A stretch of 64,000 nucleotides of DNA, taken from the NCBI GenBank assembly GCA_018499965.2, contig JAHBAS020000006.1:1-64000 (forward strand). The letters are read 5' to 3'. Positions 48,171-57,383 of this stretch are shown piece after piece. Made by a program: the position numbers and the translations under genes. The stretch's first letter is position 1; every line of letters begins with the position of its first letter. The notes under the pieces were generated by a model, which made no database searches, was not told the DNA's origin, and saw only the letters and a program-made list of their open reading frames with translations. The stretch is from Candidatus Uhrbacteria bacterium (GTDB lineage Bacteria > Patescibacteriota > Patescibacteriia > 2-12-FULL-60-25).

Positions 48171-49682
48171 TCATTGGGATTTTAATTTCCACGGCTCGGC
48201 AAATCGTCCAAGGAATGCGTGTCCGCGTCGTTCTAATTCTACGCCAGTCAATTTTGCATCAAAACAATTCACGTATTCGTCGCAGACCGTGATGACTTGT
48301 GAGTTTGGTGGAACTTGTGCAAATGCCTTCTCGATGCCGATCGAAGGCGTGTACATGAGAGGGATGTTGATGCTTCCGGGGATGTGCCAAGCGTTAAAAG
48401 ATGCAGGTGGTCGCGAATCGACCATGATCGTTCCTTTGTTTACGGAGTCCTGGAATGCATTTGGGGTAAATACTCGTTTGTACCGATCATCGGTGTAGAC
48501 TTTCAAGAATGCGATTTCTCCACTCCACGTGCCTTGATCCGCGACCCAGCCATTCGCGCCTTTTTCCAAATACCGAGCAGCAATTTTTTTCGTCCGAAGG
48601 AATTCCGCGACCTCTTTGCCACGGATGCCGGACCAACAGAATACATAGACCGGGCGATCGGTCGGGAGCTCGATCCATCGACCGGCTTTGAGGTCTGCGA
48701 ATCGAATATGCGTTGCATCAGGGAAATGTCCGTTTTCAAATTCAACGTCCTCTCGCGCATCCAAGATGAGGAACGGTGATGTTTGATTGAGCGCGGTTTG
48801 AAAATCCGCATTGGATATCGCTTCTGGAAGCTTTGTTTGTGCAGTGAAATAGTCCGTTGTCGACGCTTGAAGGAGTATTGGCGTCGTTGATGACGTTGCG
48901 ACGCTTGAAGACTCGCTGAGAACGCGCACGAGGGAGCTTTCTACCCGTGTCGGTTGACCGTCTTCTGCACGTTTAATTACCATGAGCACGCCGTAGCGTG
49001 TCGTTTTTCCGTCCTCGGTCAGCGTGAGTTCCAAGGATGACGTTTTATCGTCAATGCGCTGCAATCGGTCGATAGAAATGTCCGTCGTGGACGCATACCA
49101 TTCCTTGAACGTCTCAAGCGAAACGGATTTTTTGGACATTTCATACGCATCAGAAAATTGATGCGCTGCAATGCTGGCATAGTAGCGTTGAATGAATTTC
49201 GATACCGCATCTTCCGGTTGCGCGACGGCCTTCTGAGCGGGTTTTTGGTCGCCGAGCGTAAGCTGATCGAGCTCGTCCGTTGGAACGCTCGTTCGCGTTG
49301 ACGTTGGTTCTTGGTCGATATTGATCTGATCGGGGTCTGTCGTAGCCATTGAACTTTGTGCTAGCCAAAGTTTCATTTCTTGCTGTTGTACGTATCGTCC
49401 ATACAGCCATGCTCCGCCGCCTGATAAGGTAATCGCTCCAAGTCCTGCGATGATCCAAAAGACGAGCTTTCGCTTTCCGGCGAATCGTTGCTGGAAGAAT
49501 CGGTAAACCACGCTTCCGGCGGCTGAAAAGAGAATGACGGAAATGGAGAAAAATTGGGCGATTTGGGATGTAACGTTGAAAATGAAGTCCGGAGGCGGAA
49601 CGGCTTTGGCTGGATGGGCCGAAAGGACGAATAGGGCTGCTGCAACGAAATAGAGGTATGTCATGCGGGAAAAGCGTATCAA
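48171..49682 (-). CDS. membrane protein with two C-terminal rhodanese domains
   Basis: N-terminal hydrophobic segments; LILDAREDVEFENGHFPDATHI...VYVFCWSGIRGKEVAEFLR and IMVDSRPPASFNAWHIPGSINIP...VITVCDEYVNC. Confidence 0.88.
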   Translation of the reverse strand: MIRFSRMTYLYFVAAALFVLSAHPAKAVPPPDFIFNVTSQIAQFFSISVILFSAAGSVVYRFFQQRFAGKRKLVFWIIAGLGAITLSGGGAWLYGRYVQQQEMKLWLAQSSMATTDPDQINIDQEPTSTRTSVPTDELDQLTLGDQKPAQKAVAQPEDAVSKFIQRYYASIAAHQFSDAYEMSKKSVSLETFKEWYASTTDISIDRLQRIDDKTSSLELTLTEDGKTTRYGVLMVIKRAEDGQPTRVESSLVRVLSESSSVATSSTTPILLQASTTDYFTAQTKLPEAISNADFQTALNQTSPFLILDAREDVEFENGHFPDATHIRFADLKAGRWIELPTDRPVYVFCWSGIRGKEVAEFLRTKKIAARYLEKGANGWVADQGTWSGEIAFLKVYTDDRYKRVFTPNAFQDSVNKGTIMVDSRPPASFNAWHIPGSINIPLMYTPSIGIEKAFAQVPPNSQVITVCDEYVNCFDAKLTGVELERRGHAFLGRFAEPWKLKSQ

Positions 49683-49869
49683 AGTATGTCGGGTTGTGAA
49701 ATAGGGAATTAATTAGCGATTTACGAAATCCATGGGCAGTTAAAGTAACGATGAATAATCGAGCTTATTCAAAAATACTGAAAACGAAAGATAAAGTTTT
49801 GATAAAGTTTTAGATATCGAGGCTTGTTAGATGCGGTTATCGCATGTACTGTTGATTAATGATATTCCG

Positions 49870-50236
49870 ATGAATCCTCTGGTTGCACATACTCGTCTCT
49901 CATCAAAAAAGATAGCGGTTATACTGGCCGTTTCTTTCTTCGTTTTTCTTCTTTTTATTTTTCATGAAAGAGTCTCAACGCTTGTCATTGGGATAGTCTG
50001 TGATATTTTTTTTAAAACCTCCCGAGCGAACATTTTGTCTAGATGCGTCTGATAGTTATAGGTGTATAACAGATCGAGCTATTCAAAATAAAGATGCCGA
50101 TATTTGTTACTATCTCGATGCTGGGAATAGTGATCGTTGTATTGACGAAGTCGTATTGACCGGAAAGGACGGATCTATTTGTAAGAATATTCGAAATTTT
50201 TGGACAAAAAAATATTGTTTAGAGAAATACAAATAG
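49870..50236 (+). pseudogene. membrane-anchored Cys-repeat protein with apparent frameshift at T8
   Basis: Two overlapping ORFs (49831-50052 and 50000-50236) join if one T is removed at 50006-50013; SDSYRCITDRAIQNKDADICYYLDAGNSDRCIDE. Confidence 0.55.
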
Positions 50237-50274
50237 TTAAAAAAGCTGATTTTTCTATTTGAGGAAGATGCTAT

Positions 50275-51342
50275 TTAATTTTTTTTGACGGAAGTGACGA
50301 AGCGGGCGAAATCCTGATACCTCATCCTCTCGAACATTTTATAGATTTCAAGAGGATTTTCAGATGGGAGATCTGCGTAGGTTTCAAAACGAAAACCCTG
50401 GAGCCATAAGAGTGAGTCGGTCGCATCGATGCCGTCGAGGGCTCGACGGAAGCGTTGCAAGAAATCTTGTTTTGTTTGATTGAACTCTAGGACCGAAATA
50501 GGATGTAGAAAGAATTTTTTTGCGGATGCTTGCTGTACACCAGAAACAAAAAAGATGGTCTGATGTTTGAACTGCGCGAAGGTGTAATCGGCATTTGAGG
50601 GGAGGGATTGCGAACGTTGGTCTAAGAGCTGTCCGAAGAAAAGGAGATAGGGATGTTTCTTCGTGCATGAAACGACAAGCGCGTGCGCATTTTTCTTTGT
50701 GACAAATTCCGTTTTGATCATATTCCACTCCGTGCATTTCGTATGCTTTTTGGTGGTCTTAAATAGGTTGTGACAGAAGACAACGTGTTTCTTTGTTACG
50801 GACTCACCGACCAAAAGGATATCGATAGGCGTTTCTTGGAGGAGATGATTCCAATAACGTTTGATTTTCTGTACGTCTGAAAATTGAAGTTTTTTTAGAC
50901 GCGGAAGATTTCCAAGGATTTCTCGTTGGGGGATGGAAAGGAAAGTGTCGACGCTTTTACGCTGCCGGTGCTCCGTGGATCTCATGTATGCACGTGTTTC
51001 CTGAAGAAGATCTTGTTTTTCATCTTCAAAGATATTCGAACGGCATTTCCAACGAAAGATCATTTCATAAAGCGTTTTTATCGCCTCATGAACGTCTGAC
51101 ATATCCACGAGACAGAAGATGCTCACTTCTTCGCGAGAGGTTCTTGCTTCCAGCGAATGGAAAAATCGATCATGTTTTTCTCGGAGTTGGTATCGCGTGT
51201 CCTTTTCCGTTCCGCTAAACATGAGGTGTTCAGCGAAGTGCGTAAAGCCCTCGGTCTCCCCATTTTCAAAAAGACTTCCATTGTTCATGGTGATCACGAT
51301 GCCGACGGTTTTCTTCCATCCATTTGGAAAAACACGAATCAT
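50275..51342 (-). CDS. M16-like zinc peptidase, short form
   Basis: GFTHFAEHLMFSGTEK (HxxEH) near the N-terminus. Confidence 0.8.
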   Translation of the reverse strand: MIRVFPNGWKKTVGIVITMNNGSLFENGETEGFTHFAEHLMFSGTEKDTRYQLREKHDRFFHSLEARTSREEVSIFCLVDMSDVHEAIKTLYEMIFRWKCRSNIFEDEKQDLLQETRAYMRSTEHRQRKSVDTFLSIPQREILGNLPRLKKLQFSDVQKIKRYWNHLLQETPIDILLVGESVTKKHVVFCHNLFKTTKKHTKCTEWNMIKTEFVTKKNAHALVVSCTKKHPYLLFFGQLLDQRSQSLPSNADYTFAQFKHQTIFFVSGVQQASAKKFFLHPISVLEFNQTKQDFLQRFRRALDGIDATDSLLWLQGFRFETYADLPSENPLEIYKMFERMRYQDFARFVTSVKKN

Positions 51343-51422
51343 ATATGTCTAGTTTATAAGAGTAGGTGGGATCCGTCTATGAACGAATCCCACCCGAGAT
51401 TTCTGGCGAATGAGAGGTTCGC

Positions 51423-51593
51423 TCAGAAGATGCCGAGGAACCTTGTTCGTTTCGGCGGCTTGTTGCCCTTGGCTTTTTGCGAGTGATGCCCACCATCTCG
51501 ATGTTGAGCATTTTTACCGGGTCCATCCTTCGTCTTCTGACGACTTCCGTTGCCACCGCGGTACTTGTTTCCGTTGCTGTATCCATGAGCCAT
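51423..51593 (-). CDS. 56-aa basic Gly/Lys/Asn/His-rich protein (below ORF-track cutoff)
   Basis: Minus strand MAHGYSNGNKYRGGNGSRQKTKDGPGKNAQHRDGGHHSQKAKGNKPPKRTRFLGIF*, SD caggagaaatagcc. Confidence 0.6.
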   Translation of the reverse strand: MAHGYSNGNKYRGGNGSRQKTKDGPGKNAQHRDGGHHSQKAKGNKPPKRTRFLGIF

Positions 51594-51616
51594 GGCTATT
51601 TCTCCTGACGGTACAA

Positions 51617-51639
51617 ATTCACTTAACTTTTAAGTGAAT
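51617..51639. promoter_or_regulatory. inverted repeat upstream of the 56-aa ORF
   Basis: attcactta-acttt-taagtgaat. Confidence 0.6.
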
Positions 51640-51729
51640 GATAGGTGGTATGTATAGTATATTTGCTAACTTGTCAAGTCTTGTACCTATTTATGCCATT
51701 TTTTACCTAAATGATAAGATACTCTTAAC

Positions 51730-52572
51730 ATGACCCCCAAAAAGAAAGCCCTCTTCTCCATCCTCATAGGATTTTTTGCCCTTATCCTCGTCTTTTTCCT
51801 CTGGCAAGCGCTAAAGCCTGTGCCGACGGAAGGGGATTGGCAGACGCCGTTGGCGGTGCTTTCGACCGCGGAGTTTGAGGGGGATTCGGTGACCGTGAAG
51901 AACGTGCGCAATTTTCGATATCGTGGAAGTGAACAGGAAAAGGATTTGGAACCGGCATACTACGACAAGACGTATGATCTCAATCAGGTGGTTAGAGTAT
52001 GGTACGTGACGGAGCCGTTTAAAAATTTGAGCATCGCCGCGCATACGTTTTTATCGTTCGAATTTTCGAACGGGGATTTTTTGAGCATTTCCATTGAAGC
52101 GCGCAAGCGAAAAGGTCAGGATTATAATCTGTTCTTGGGAATGCTCCGTACGTATCCGCTCATGTACATCGCTGCGGATGAGCGGGATTCGGTTTTTGTG
52201 CGTGCGAATATCCGAAAGTCGGATGTATACGTGTATCCGGTGAAGATCGGAAGTACGGAAAACGCGAAAATGTTGTTAACGGACATGCTGAATAAGATGA
52301 ACGATCTCGTGGTTCACCCGGCTTGGTATAACACGCTTTGGGCTAACTGCACGTCGAGCATTGCCCGGCACGTGAATCAATTGTGGCCGCATCGCCTCAA
52401 AGGTTTGCAGTGGCAATTGTGGCTTACGGGATATGCGGATGAGCTCGTGTTCAAGAGCGGGTTGATCGATGCAGATCTCTCGCTTGAGGGCGCACGAAAA
52501 GCATTCGGTGTTACGGAGAAATCACAACGGATCGGGAATGTTGAAAATTACTCGAGGTTGATTCGAGAGTAA
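51730..52572 (+). CDS. membrane-anchored DUF4105-like protein
   Basis: N-terminal TM; VRNFRYRG; HTFLSFEFSNGDFLSISIEARK; LWANCTSSIARHVN. Confidence 0.75.
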   Translation: MTPKKKALFSILIGFFALILVFFLWQALKPVPTEGDWQTPLAVLSTAEFEGDSVTVKNVRNFRYRGSEQEKDLEPAYYDKTYDLNQVVRVWYVTEPFKNLSIAAHTFLSFEFSNGDFLSISIEARKRKGQDYNLFLGMLRTYPLMYIAADERDSVFVRANIRKSDVYVYPVKIGSTENAKMLLTDMLNKMNDLVVHPAWYNTLWANCTSSIARHVNQLWPHRLKGLQWQLWLTGYADELVFKSGLIDADLSLEGARKAFGVTEKSQRIGNVENYSRLIRE

Positions 52573-52649
52573 ATGAAAACGTCGCCGGGTGAGGTGCGGC
52601 GACGTCGTCAAGGAGGTGTATCGGGGGAGAGGGTTCTTTCTGCTGCTCG

Positions 52650-53312
52650 TTAGACAACGAGAGCGGTTTTGAGGTTGAGGTCAGTGAAATTCGGTGTAGC
52701 GTTTTGAGGATATTCCGAATCCAATTCTCGCGAGAGGCTCATGGCGGTATAGCTTCTCGAGACGATTTCTCGACCGGCGTTACTGAGTGGCTCGTTATGG
52801 GTGGTGTATCCGTTCGCGCAGAGTTCCCGCCCTGCATCCGCTAACCGCTCTTTGACGTCGGCGAGGAGTTCTTGTATCGCAACGGTCCAAGAAGTCGTTC
52901 GACGAACGGTGCCGCCGTGTTCGCGTGAGCTTTTTGTGAGAACAACGGTCGTTCCGTTCTGCAGGAATACGAACATTGTGCCTCCGCTGTGCTCTGATCT
53001 CATTTGAAGCTCTTCGCCCACGTGGATGACCAGCATGGAAGTATGTTTCCATGGTAGCGGTGTGTATTGCACGATACAGTCCGGATCCTCGGTGAACGAG
53101 TAGAGAATGCCTTTCAGCTTTTCATGCTCGATGCCGATATTGATACCGTCCTGAATTTGAACGGTACGAATGCCGTTTTGGCATTGTGACTGACCAGCGA
53201 TGCTGTTCGAGATCTGGCGCATGAGAGAGATGAGCGCTTGGGGCGCGTTGCTCTGTGTTGCGTGTGGAATAGCGAATCGCTGACCCTGATTGTGTATGGT
53301 ACGAACGGGCAT
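52650..53312 (-). CDS. hypothetical protein
   Basis: 220 aa ORF with strong SD (aaaggaggg). Confidence 0.65.
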   Translation of the reverse strand: MPVRTIHNQGQRFAIPHATQSNAPQALISLMRQISNSIAGQSQCQNGIRTVQIQDGINIGIEHEKLKGILYSFTEDPDCIVQYTPLPWKHTSMLVIHVGEELQMRSEHSGGTMFVFLQNGTTVVLTKSSREHGGTVRRTTSWTVAIQELLADVKERLADAGRELCANGYTTHNEPLSNAGREIVSRSYTAMSLSRELDSEYPQNATPNFTDLNLKTALVV

Positions 53313-53403
53313 AAAGCCCTCCTTTCCCGAAAATAAAGATCGTCCTTCACGGTATTGTGAAGGACGATACTATGCCGATTTTTCCAAAAACTGTCAATGG
53401 ATC

Positions 53404-55200
53404 CTAGGCGTTCGCGCGTCGGCGTTCGAATTCCTTAAGGAAACGCTTGCGCATGCGGATGTTGATCGGTGTCACTTCCACAAGTTCGTCATCACCGATG
53501 TATTCAATGGCGGTTTCAAGCGTGATCTGACGAGCTGGGTGAAGAGGGTCTGCCGCGCCATCGCCCTTGGAGCGCATGTTCGAAAGTTTCTTTTCTTTAC
53601 ACACGTTCACGACCATATCTTCAGCCTTCGCGTTCTCGCCAACGACCATACCTTCGTATACTTCAACCGCAGGGCCGATGAAGAGGTCTCCACGTTCCTG
53701 GGCGTTCACGAGTCCGTAGGTGAGCGAGGTTCCGGATTCATGCGCGATGAGGGATCCGTGTGGGAGCGCGGTGAGTTCTCCGGCGAATGGCTTATATCCG
53801 AGCAAGAGGGTATTCATGATGCCCAAGCCTTTCGTATCCGTAATGAAACGGCTTCGGTATCCGATCAAGCCACGTGTTGGCGCCTCGAATTCCAAGAAGG
53901 CGATGCCATTCTCGTTCTTCATGTCCTTGAGTTCGCCTTTGCGTTTTGCGAGCTGTTCAATCACGGCTCCAGCGGAGTTCTCCGGGACTTCGATCGAGAC
54001 CTGTTCATACGGTTCAAGCGTTTCTCCGTTTTCTTCTTTCAAAATCACGCGTGGACGGGAGACTTGCAATTCAAATCCTTCGCGACGCATCTTTTCGATC
54101 AAGATTGAAAGGTGGAGTTCGCCGCGTCCGGAAACTTCAAAGCTTCCATCGGACGTTCCGGTTTCCACGCGAAGCGCTACGTCGTTCTGCAATTCACGCT
54201 GAAGACGATCGGAGATGTTGCGGCTGGTTGTGAACTGACCTTCTTTGCCCGCGAACGGGGAAGTATTCACGCCGAAGGTCATCTTCACGGTCGGTTCTTC
54301 GATCTTCATGACCGGCAAGGCGTCCGGTTGGTTGATGTCCGCAAGCGTTTCACCGATGTTGATATCTGGAATACCAGAGATCGCCACGATTTCACCGGCT
54401 TGGGCGGCCTGTACTTCATCGCGACCCATGCCCATGAAGGTCATGATGTGGTTGATCTTCGCTGGCTTCATCACGCCATCGCGATTGATCCACGCGACTG
54501 GTCCTGGTTTAGCAACGCCGCGAACGACACGACCAATGGCGAGCTTTCCTTTGTACGAATCGTACTGCACGTTAGCAACCGAAATCTGCAATGGGCCATT
54601 GTCGTCCACCTTTGGTGCGGCGATGTTTTCAATCACGCTCTTAAAGAGCGGTTTGATATCCGTCATGGTTTCAAGATTCGCCTCGAGTCCAGCTTTGCCT
54701 TGTTTAGCGGAAGCGTAGATCACCGGGAAATCCGTTTGTTCATCCGTGGCATGCAAGTGCACGAAGAGATCGAACGTTTGATCGAGGACCCAATCCGGTC
54801 GTGCATCCGGCTTGTCGATTTTGTTGATGACCACGATGATGCGGTGTCCGGCTTCAATGGCTTTCTTCAAGACGAATTTCGTCTGCGGCATCGGACCTTC
54901 CTTGGCATCCACGAGCAAGAGCGCGCCGTCAACGAGGTTCATGATACGTTCCACTTCACCGCCGAAGTCCGCGTGTCCCGGCGTATCAACGATGTTGATC
55001 TTTACGCCATCGTACATCACGGCCGCGTTCTTGGAGAAAATCGTAATACCGCGCTCGCGTTCGAGCTCGTTCGAATCCATGATCGTGTCGCCTTCAAGTC
55101 CGCGTTCCCGGAATGTTTCAGACTGCTTTAACAAGGAGTCCACGAGCGTTGTTTTGCCGTGGTCGACGTGGGCGATGATCGCGATGTTACGTAAATCCAT
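53404..55200 (-). CDS. typA: translational GTPase TypA/BipA
   Basis: [79 protein letters not shown]. Confidence 0.97.
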   Translation of the reverse strand: MDLRNIAIIAHVDHGKTTLVDSLLKQSETFRERGLEGDTIMDSNELERERGITIFSKNAAVMYDGVKINIVDTPGHADFGGEVERIMNLVDGALLLVDAKEGPMPQTKFVLKKAIEAGHRIIVVINKIDKPDARPDWVLDQTFDLFVHLHATDEQTDFPVIYASAKQGKAGLEANLETMTDIKPLFKSVIENIAAPKVDDNGPLQISVANVQYDSYKGKLAIGRVVRGVAKPGPVAWINRDGVMKPAKINHIMTFMGMGRDEVQAAQAGEIVAISGIPDINIGETLADINQPDALPVMKIEEPTVKMTFGVNTSPFAGKEGQFTTSRNISDRLQRELQNDVALRVETGTSDGSFEVSGRGELHLSILIEKMRREGFELQVSRPRVILKEENGETLEPYEQVSIEVPENSAGAVIEQLAKRKGELKDMKNENGIAFLEFEAPTRGLIGYRSRFITDTKGLGIMNTLLLGYKPFAGELTALPHGSLIAHESGTSLTYGLVNAQERGDLFIGPAVEVYEGMVVGENAKAEDMVVNVCKEKKLSNMRSKGDGAADPLHPARQITLETAIEYIGDDELVEVTPINIRMRKRFLKEFERRRANA

Positions 55201-55344
55201 AGGAGTTGAGGTTGGAGGTCAGGATTGGAGATCGGATATCACCAATCTTTTCGGTGGTCTGACCTTCAGTTTGTTGCGGGAGTGTAAGCGAAATCGGAGT
55301 TTTTGTCAAAGGGATTGGACGCCTAGGCTGCTATGTAACGAGGA

Positions 55345-55378
55345 AGCCCTACAGAACGCGTGTTCTGTAGGGCTTTTG
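55345..55378. terminator. palindromic terminator-like hairpin
   Basis: agccctacagaaca/tgttctgtagggct around cgcg. Confidence 0.65.
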
Positions 55379-55402
55379 CGGGGAGAATGGCCATAAAATG
55401 GC

Positions 55403-55615
55403 CTAGGGATGGTTTTCCGTTCGGCAATCCGGACAGTGAAAGTCTTGATCAAGGTGCTTGAGGCGCGTCGCTCGTTGACATGCGATGCATCGTTGCGCTT
55501 TTCCGCTAATCAAGAGAAATAATTCATCTTCCACATCGTTTGGTTCAAGCCACGGGCTCTTGGGTTTCGGATCCGGCAAATCATTGCTTGTTGGCGTTCT
55601 CGAACAGAATCCCAT
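55403..55615 (-). CDS. small zinc-ribbon-like protein
   Basis: RCIACQRATRLKHLDQDFHCPDC; SD gaaaggagcatcctc. Confidence 0.6.
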   Translation of the reverse strand: MGFCSRTPTSNDLPDPKPKSPWLEPNDVEDELFLLISGKAQRCIACQRATRLKHLDQDFHCPDCRTENHP

Positions 55616-55761
55616 GAGGATGCTCCTTTCATGAATGCGGTGCGAACGGTTGAATCTTTACGCCTTCAGGAAGAAAAGGCAAGAGTCAAGAAGAGCCCGG
55701 AACGCGTAGGAGTGCGTCCGGGCTCGACTGAAAAGAAGCGTATCGAAAAAAGAAGAAGGAT

Positions 55762-56919
55762 TTACGATCGGAGATTCATGGTATCGGCGGCAAAAACGAC
55801 TCTGCCGTTATCGATGACGACGGCTTTGCGTCCACCGTCCTCTTCGACCCGTCCGGCTTTCCAGGCTCGTATACAGTGTTTCTCGGCGTAGTTGATAATT
55901 TCTTCCGTGAAATCCGGATCCACGTATAACGCGAATCCGGCGCCCATGTTGTACGTACCCCACATTTCCTGTTCTTCGACCGGACCCATTCGTTGGATAA
56001 AGTCGAAAACCGGTTGTGGTTCCGGAAGCATGTCGATGTGATACACGAACGGCCGCTTGGCGCGCATGAGTTTGCGCCACCCGTGTCCCGTGATGTTCAC
56101 GGCGTAGTTGATGATGATCCCAACGTCTTGCAAGGCTTTGATGATCGGGGAGTAGAGTATCGTCGGAGCGACGAGCGCTTCGCCGAATTCTTTTCCGTCG
56201 CTGAGCAGTGTGTTGTATCCGTCTGGAAGTTTTGGAATGATGTCCTTCCAGATCATCGTGATACCGTTGGCATGCAACCCAGAGCTTTCGAAAAGCACGA
56301 TGTCATCTCCGTCCTAGATACGACTTTCGCGAATCACGTCTTCCGGAGATCGGATTACGCCTGAGGCGGAACCACTCAAGAGCACTTCCCCTGGTGTAAT
56401 GATGCGTTTGAGCGTCGGTGTTTCTCCGCCGCCCCATACGCACTCGGTTATGTCGCATGCATGGCTCCATCCTTTGAGGATTTCCATCCATTTCTGTTCG
56501 TTCTCGAACCAGTCGCTTGACCCTACGGCCAAGTGCATGGCGCATACGAGCGGAAGCGCGCCGGTGGTCAAGAGATCGTTGACGCACATGGCGAAGTTAT
56601 CGATGGAGATGTTGAAGTGCGGCCTGACCGTGTCGGAAGATGGATGATAGTCGTCCGCGATCACGGATTTCGTTCCCAACCCTTCGTTCACGTCCGCGAG
56701 GTAGGCGAATTTTGCCGGATCCACGACGCGCATCACGTACGCGCTTTCGCCGCGGCTCCACGGCTCTTCTTGAAATCCGTACTGCAAGCAGTACGAAGCT
56801 GTTAGTCCGGCGAGTCGTTGTGCAGCGATCTTGAAAGGATCCATCACGTCGTAGTTCACGCCGGATCCTTGGTAGGTGATGAATGTTCCAGGGACAGATT
56901 CCGTTGTCGATTCTTGCAT
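55762..56919 (-). pseudogene. purM: phosphoribosylformylglycinamidine cyclo-ligase interrupted by an in-frame TAG
   Basis: 56314-56919 (YQGSGVNYDVMDPFKIAAQRLA...VWGGGETPTL) and 55762-56298 (VLFESSGLHANG...NITGHGWRKLMRAK...GTYNMGAGFALYV) are in the same frame, separated only by TAG at 56314-56316. Confidence 0.85.
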
Positions 56920-57049
56920 GATGTTCCTCCTGTGTTCTTCTTTTGTGATCCATCGAATCGGCGAATCCGATTCGGCGACTCGACGGAGTTCCGTGAAGTC
57001 GCGTGTACTATACAGAGAACAGGAAAAAAATCAAGCCTGAAACAACAAA

Positions 57050-57074
57050 ACCTCCGGGTGTATCCCGGAGGTTT
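57050..57074. terminator. terminator-like hairpin
   Basis: aaacctccggg-tgtat-cccggaggttt. Confidence 0.6.
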
Positions 57075-57080
57075 CTGTGA

Positions 57081-57167
57081 TGGTGGGCAAGGAGAGAATC
57101 GAACTCTCATGAGGTTGCCCCCGCAGGATTTTGAGTCCTGTGCGTCTACCAATTCCGCCACTCGCCC
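57081..57167 (-). tRNA. tRNA-Leu(CAA)
   Basis: GGGCGAGUGGCGGAAUUGGUAGACGCACAGGACUCAAAAUCCUGCGGGGGCAACCUCAUGAGAGUUCGAUUCUCUCCUUGCCCACCA; long variable arm, encoded CCA. Confidence 0.95.
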
Positions 57168-57383
57168 GTGTGAGTCGCTAATAGCCTGTAGCTAGTAGCT
57201 GGTATGAGGAACAACGTCTAAATGACGACCAAAACAATACACGGTTTTAATAGCCTCGTCAATCAACGAAAAACGCGGAAAAAAGTGACCTACGGACTCA
57301 CGGACCTACGATCCTGCGGACCTGTAGCTGTGGGCAATCAGGCCTTGAACAAAGGCCTCCGACAGGCGTATGATACTCGGGTT

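Noticed and set aside
54112-55131. 339-aa plus-strand ORF opposite typA
   Set aside because: Antisense shadow of typA.
57222-57383. N-terminal 54 residues of the track ORF before ParA
   Set aside because: ParA begins with MGRIISVVNQKGG; the upstream part is repeat-like intergenic sequence.
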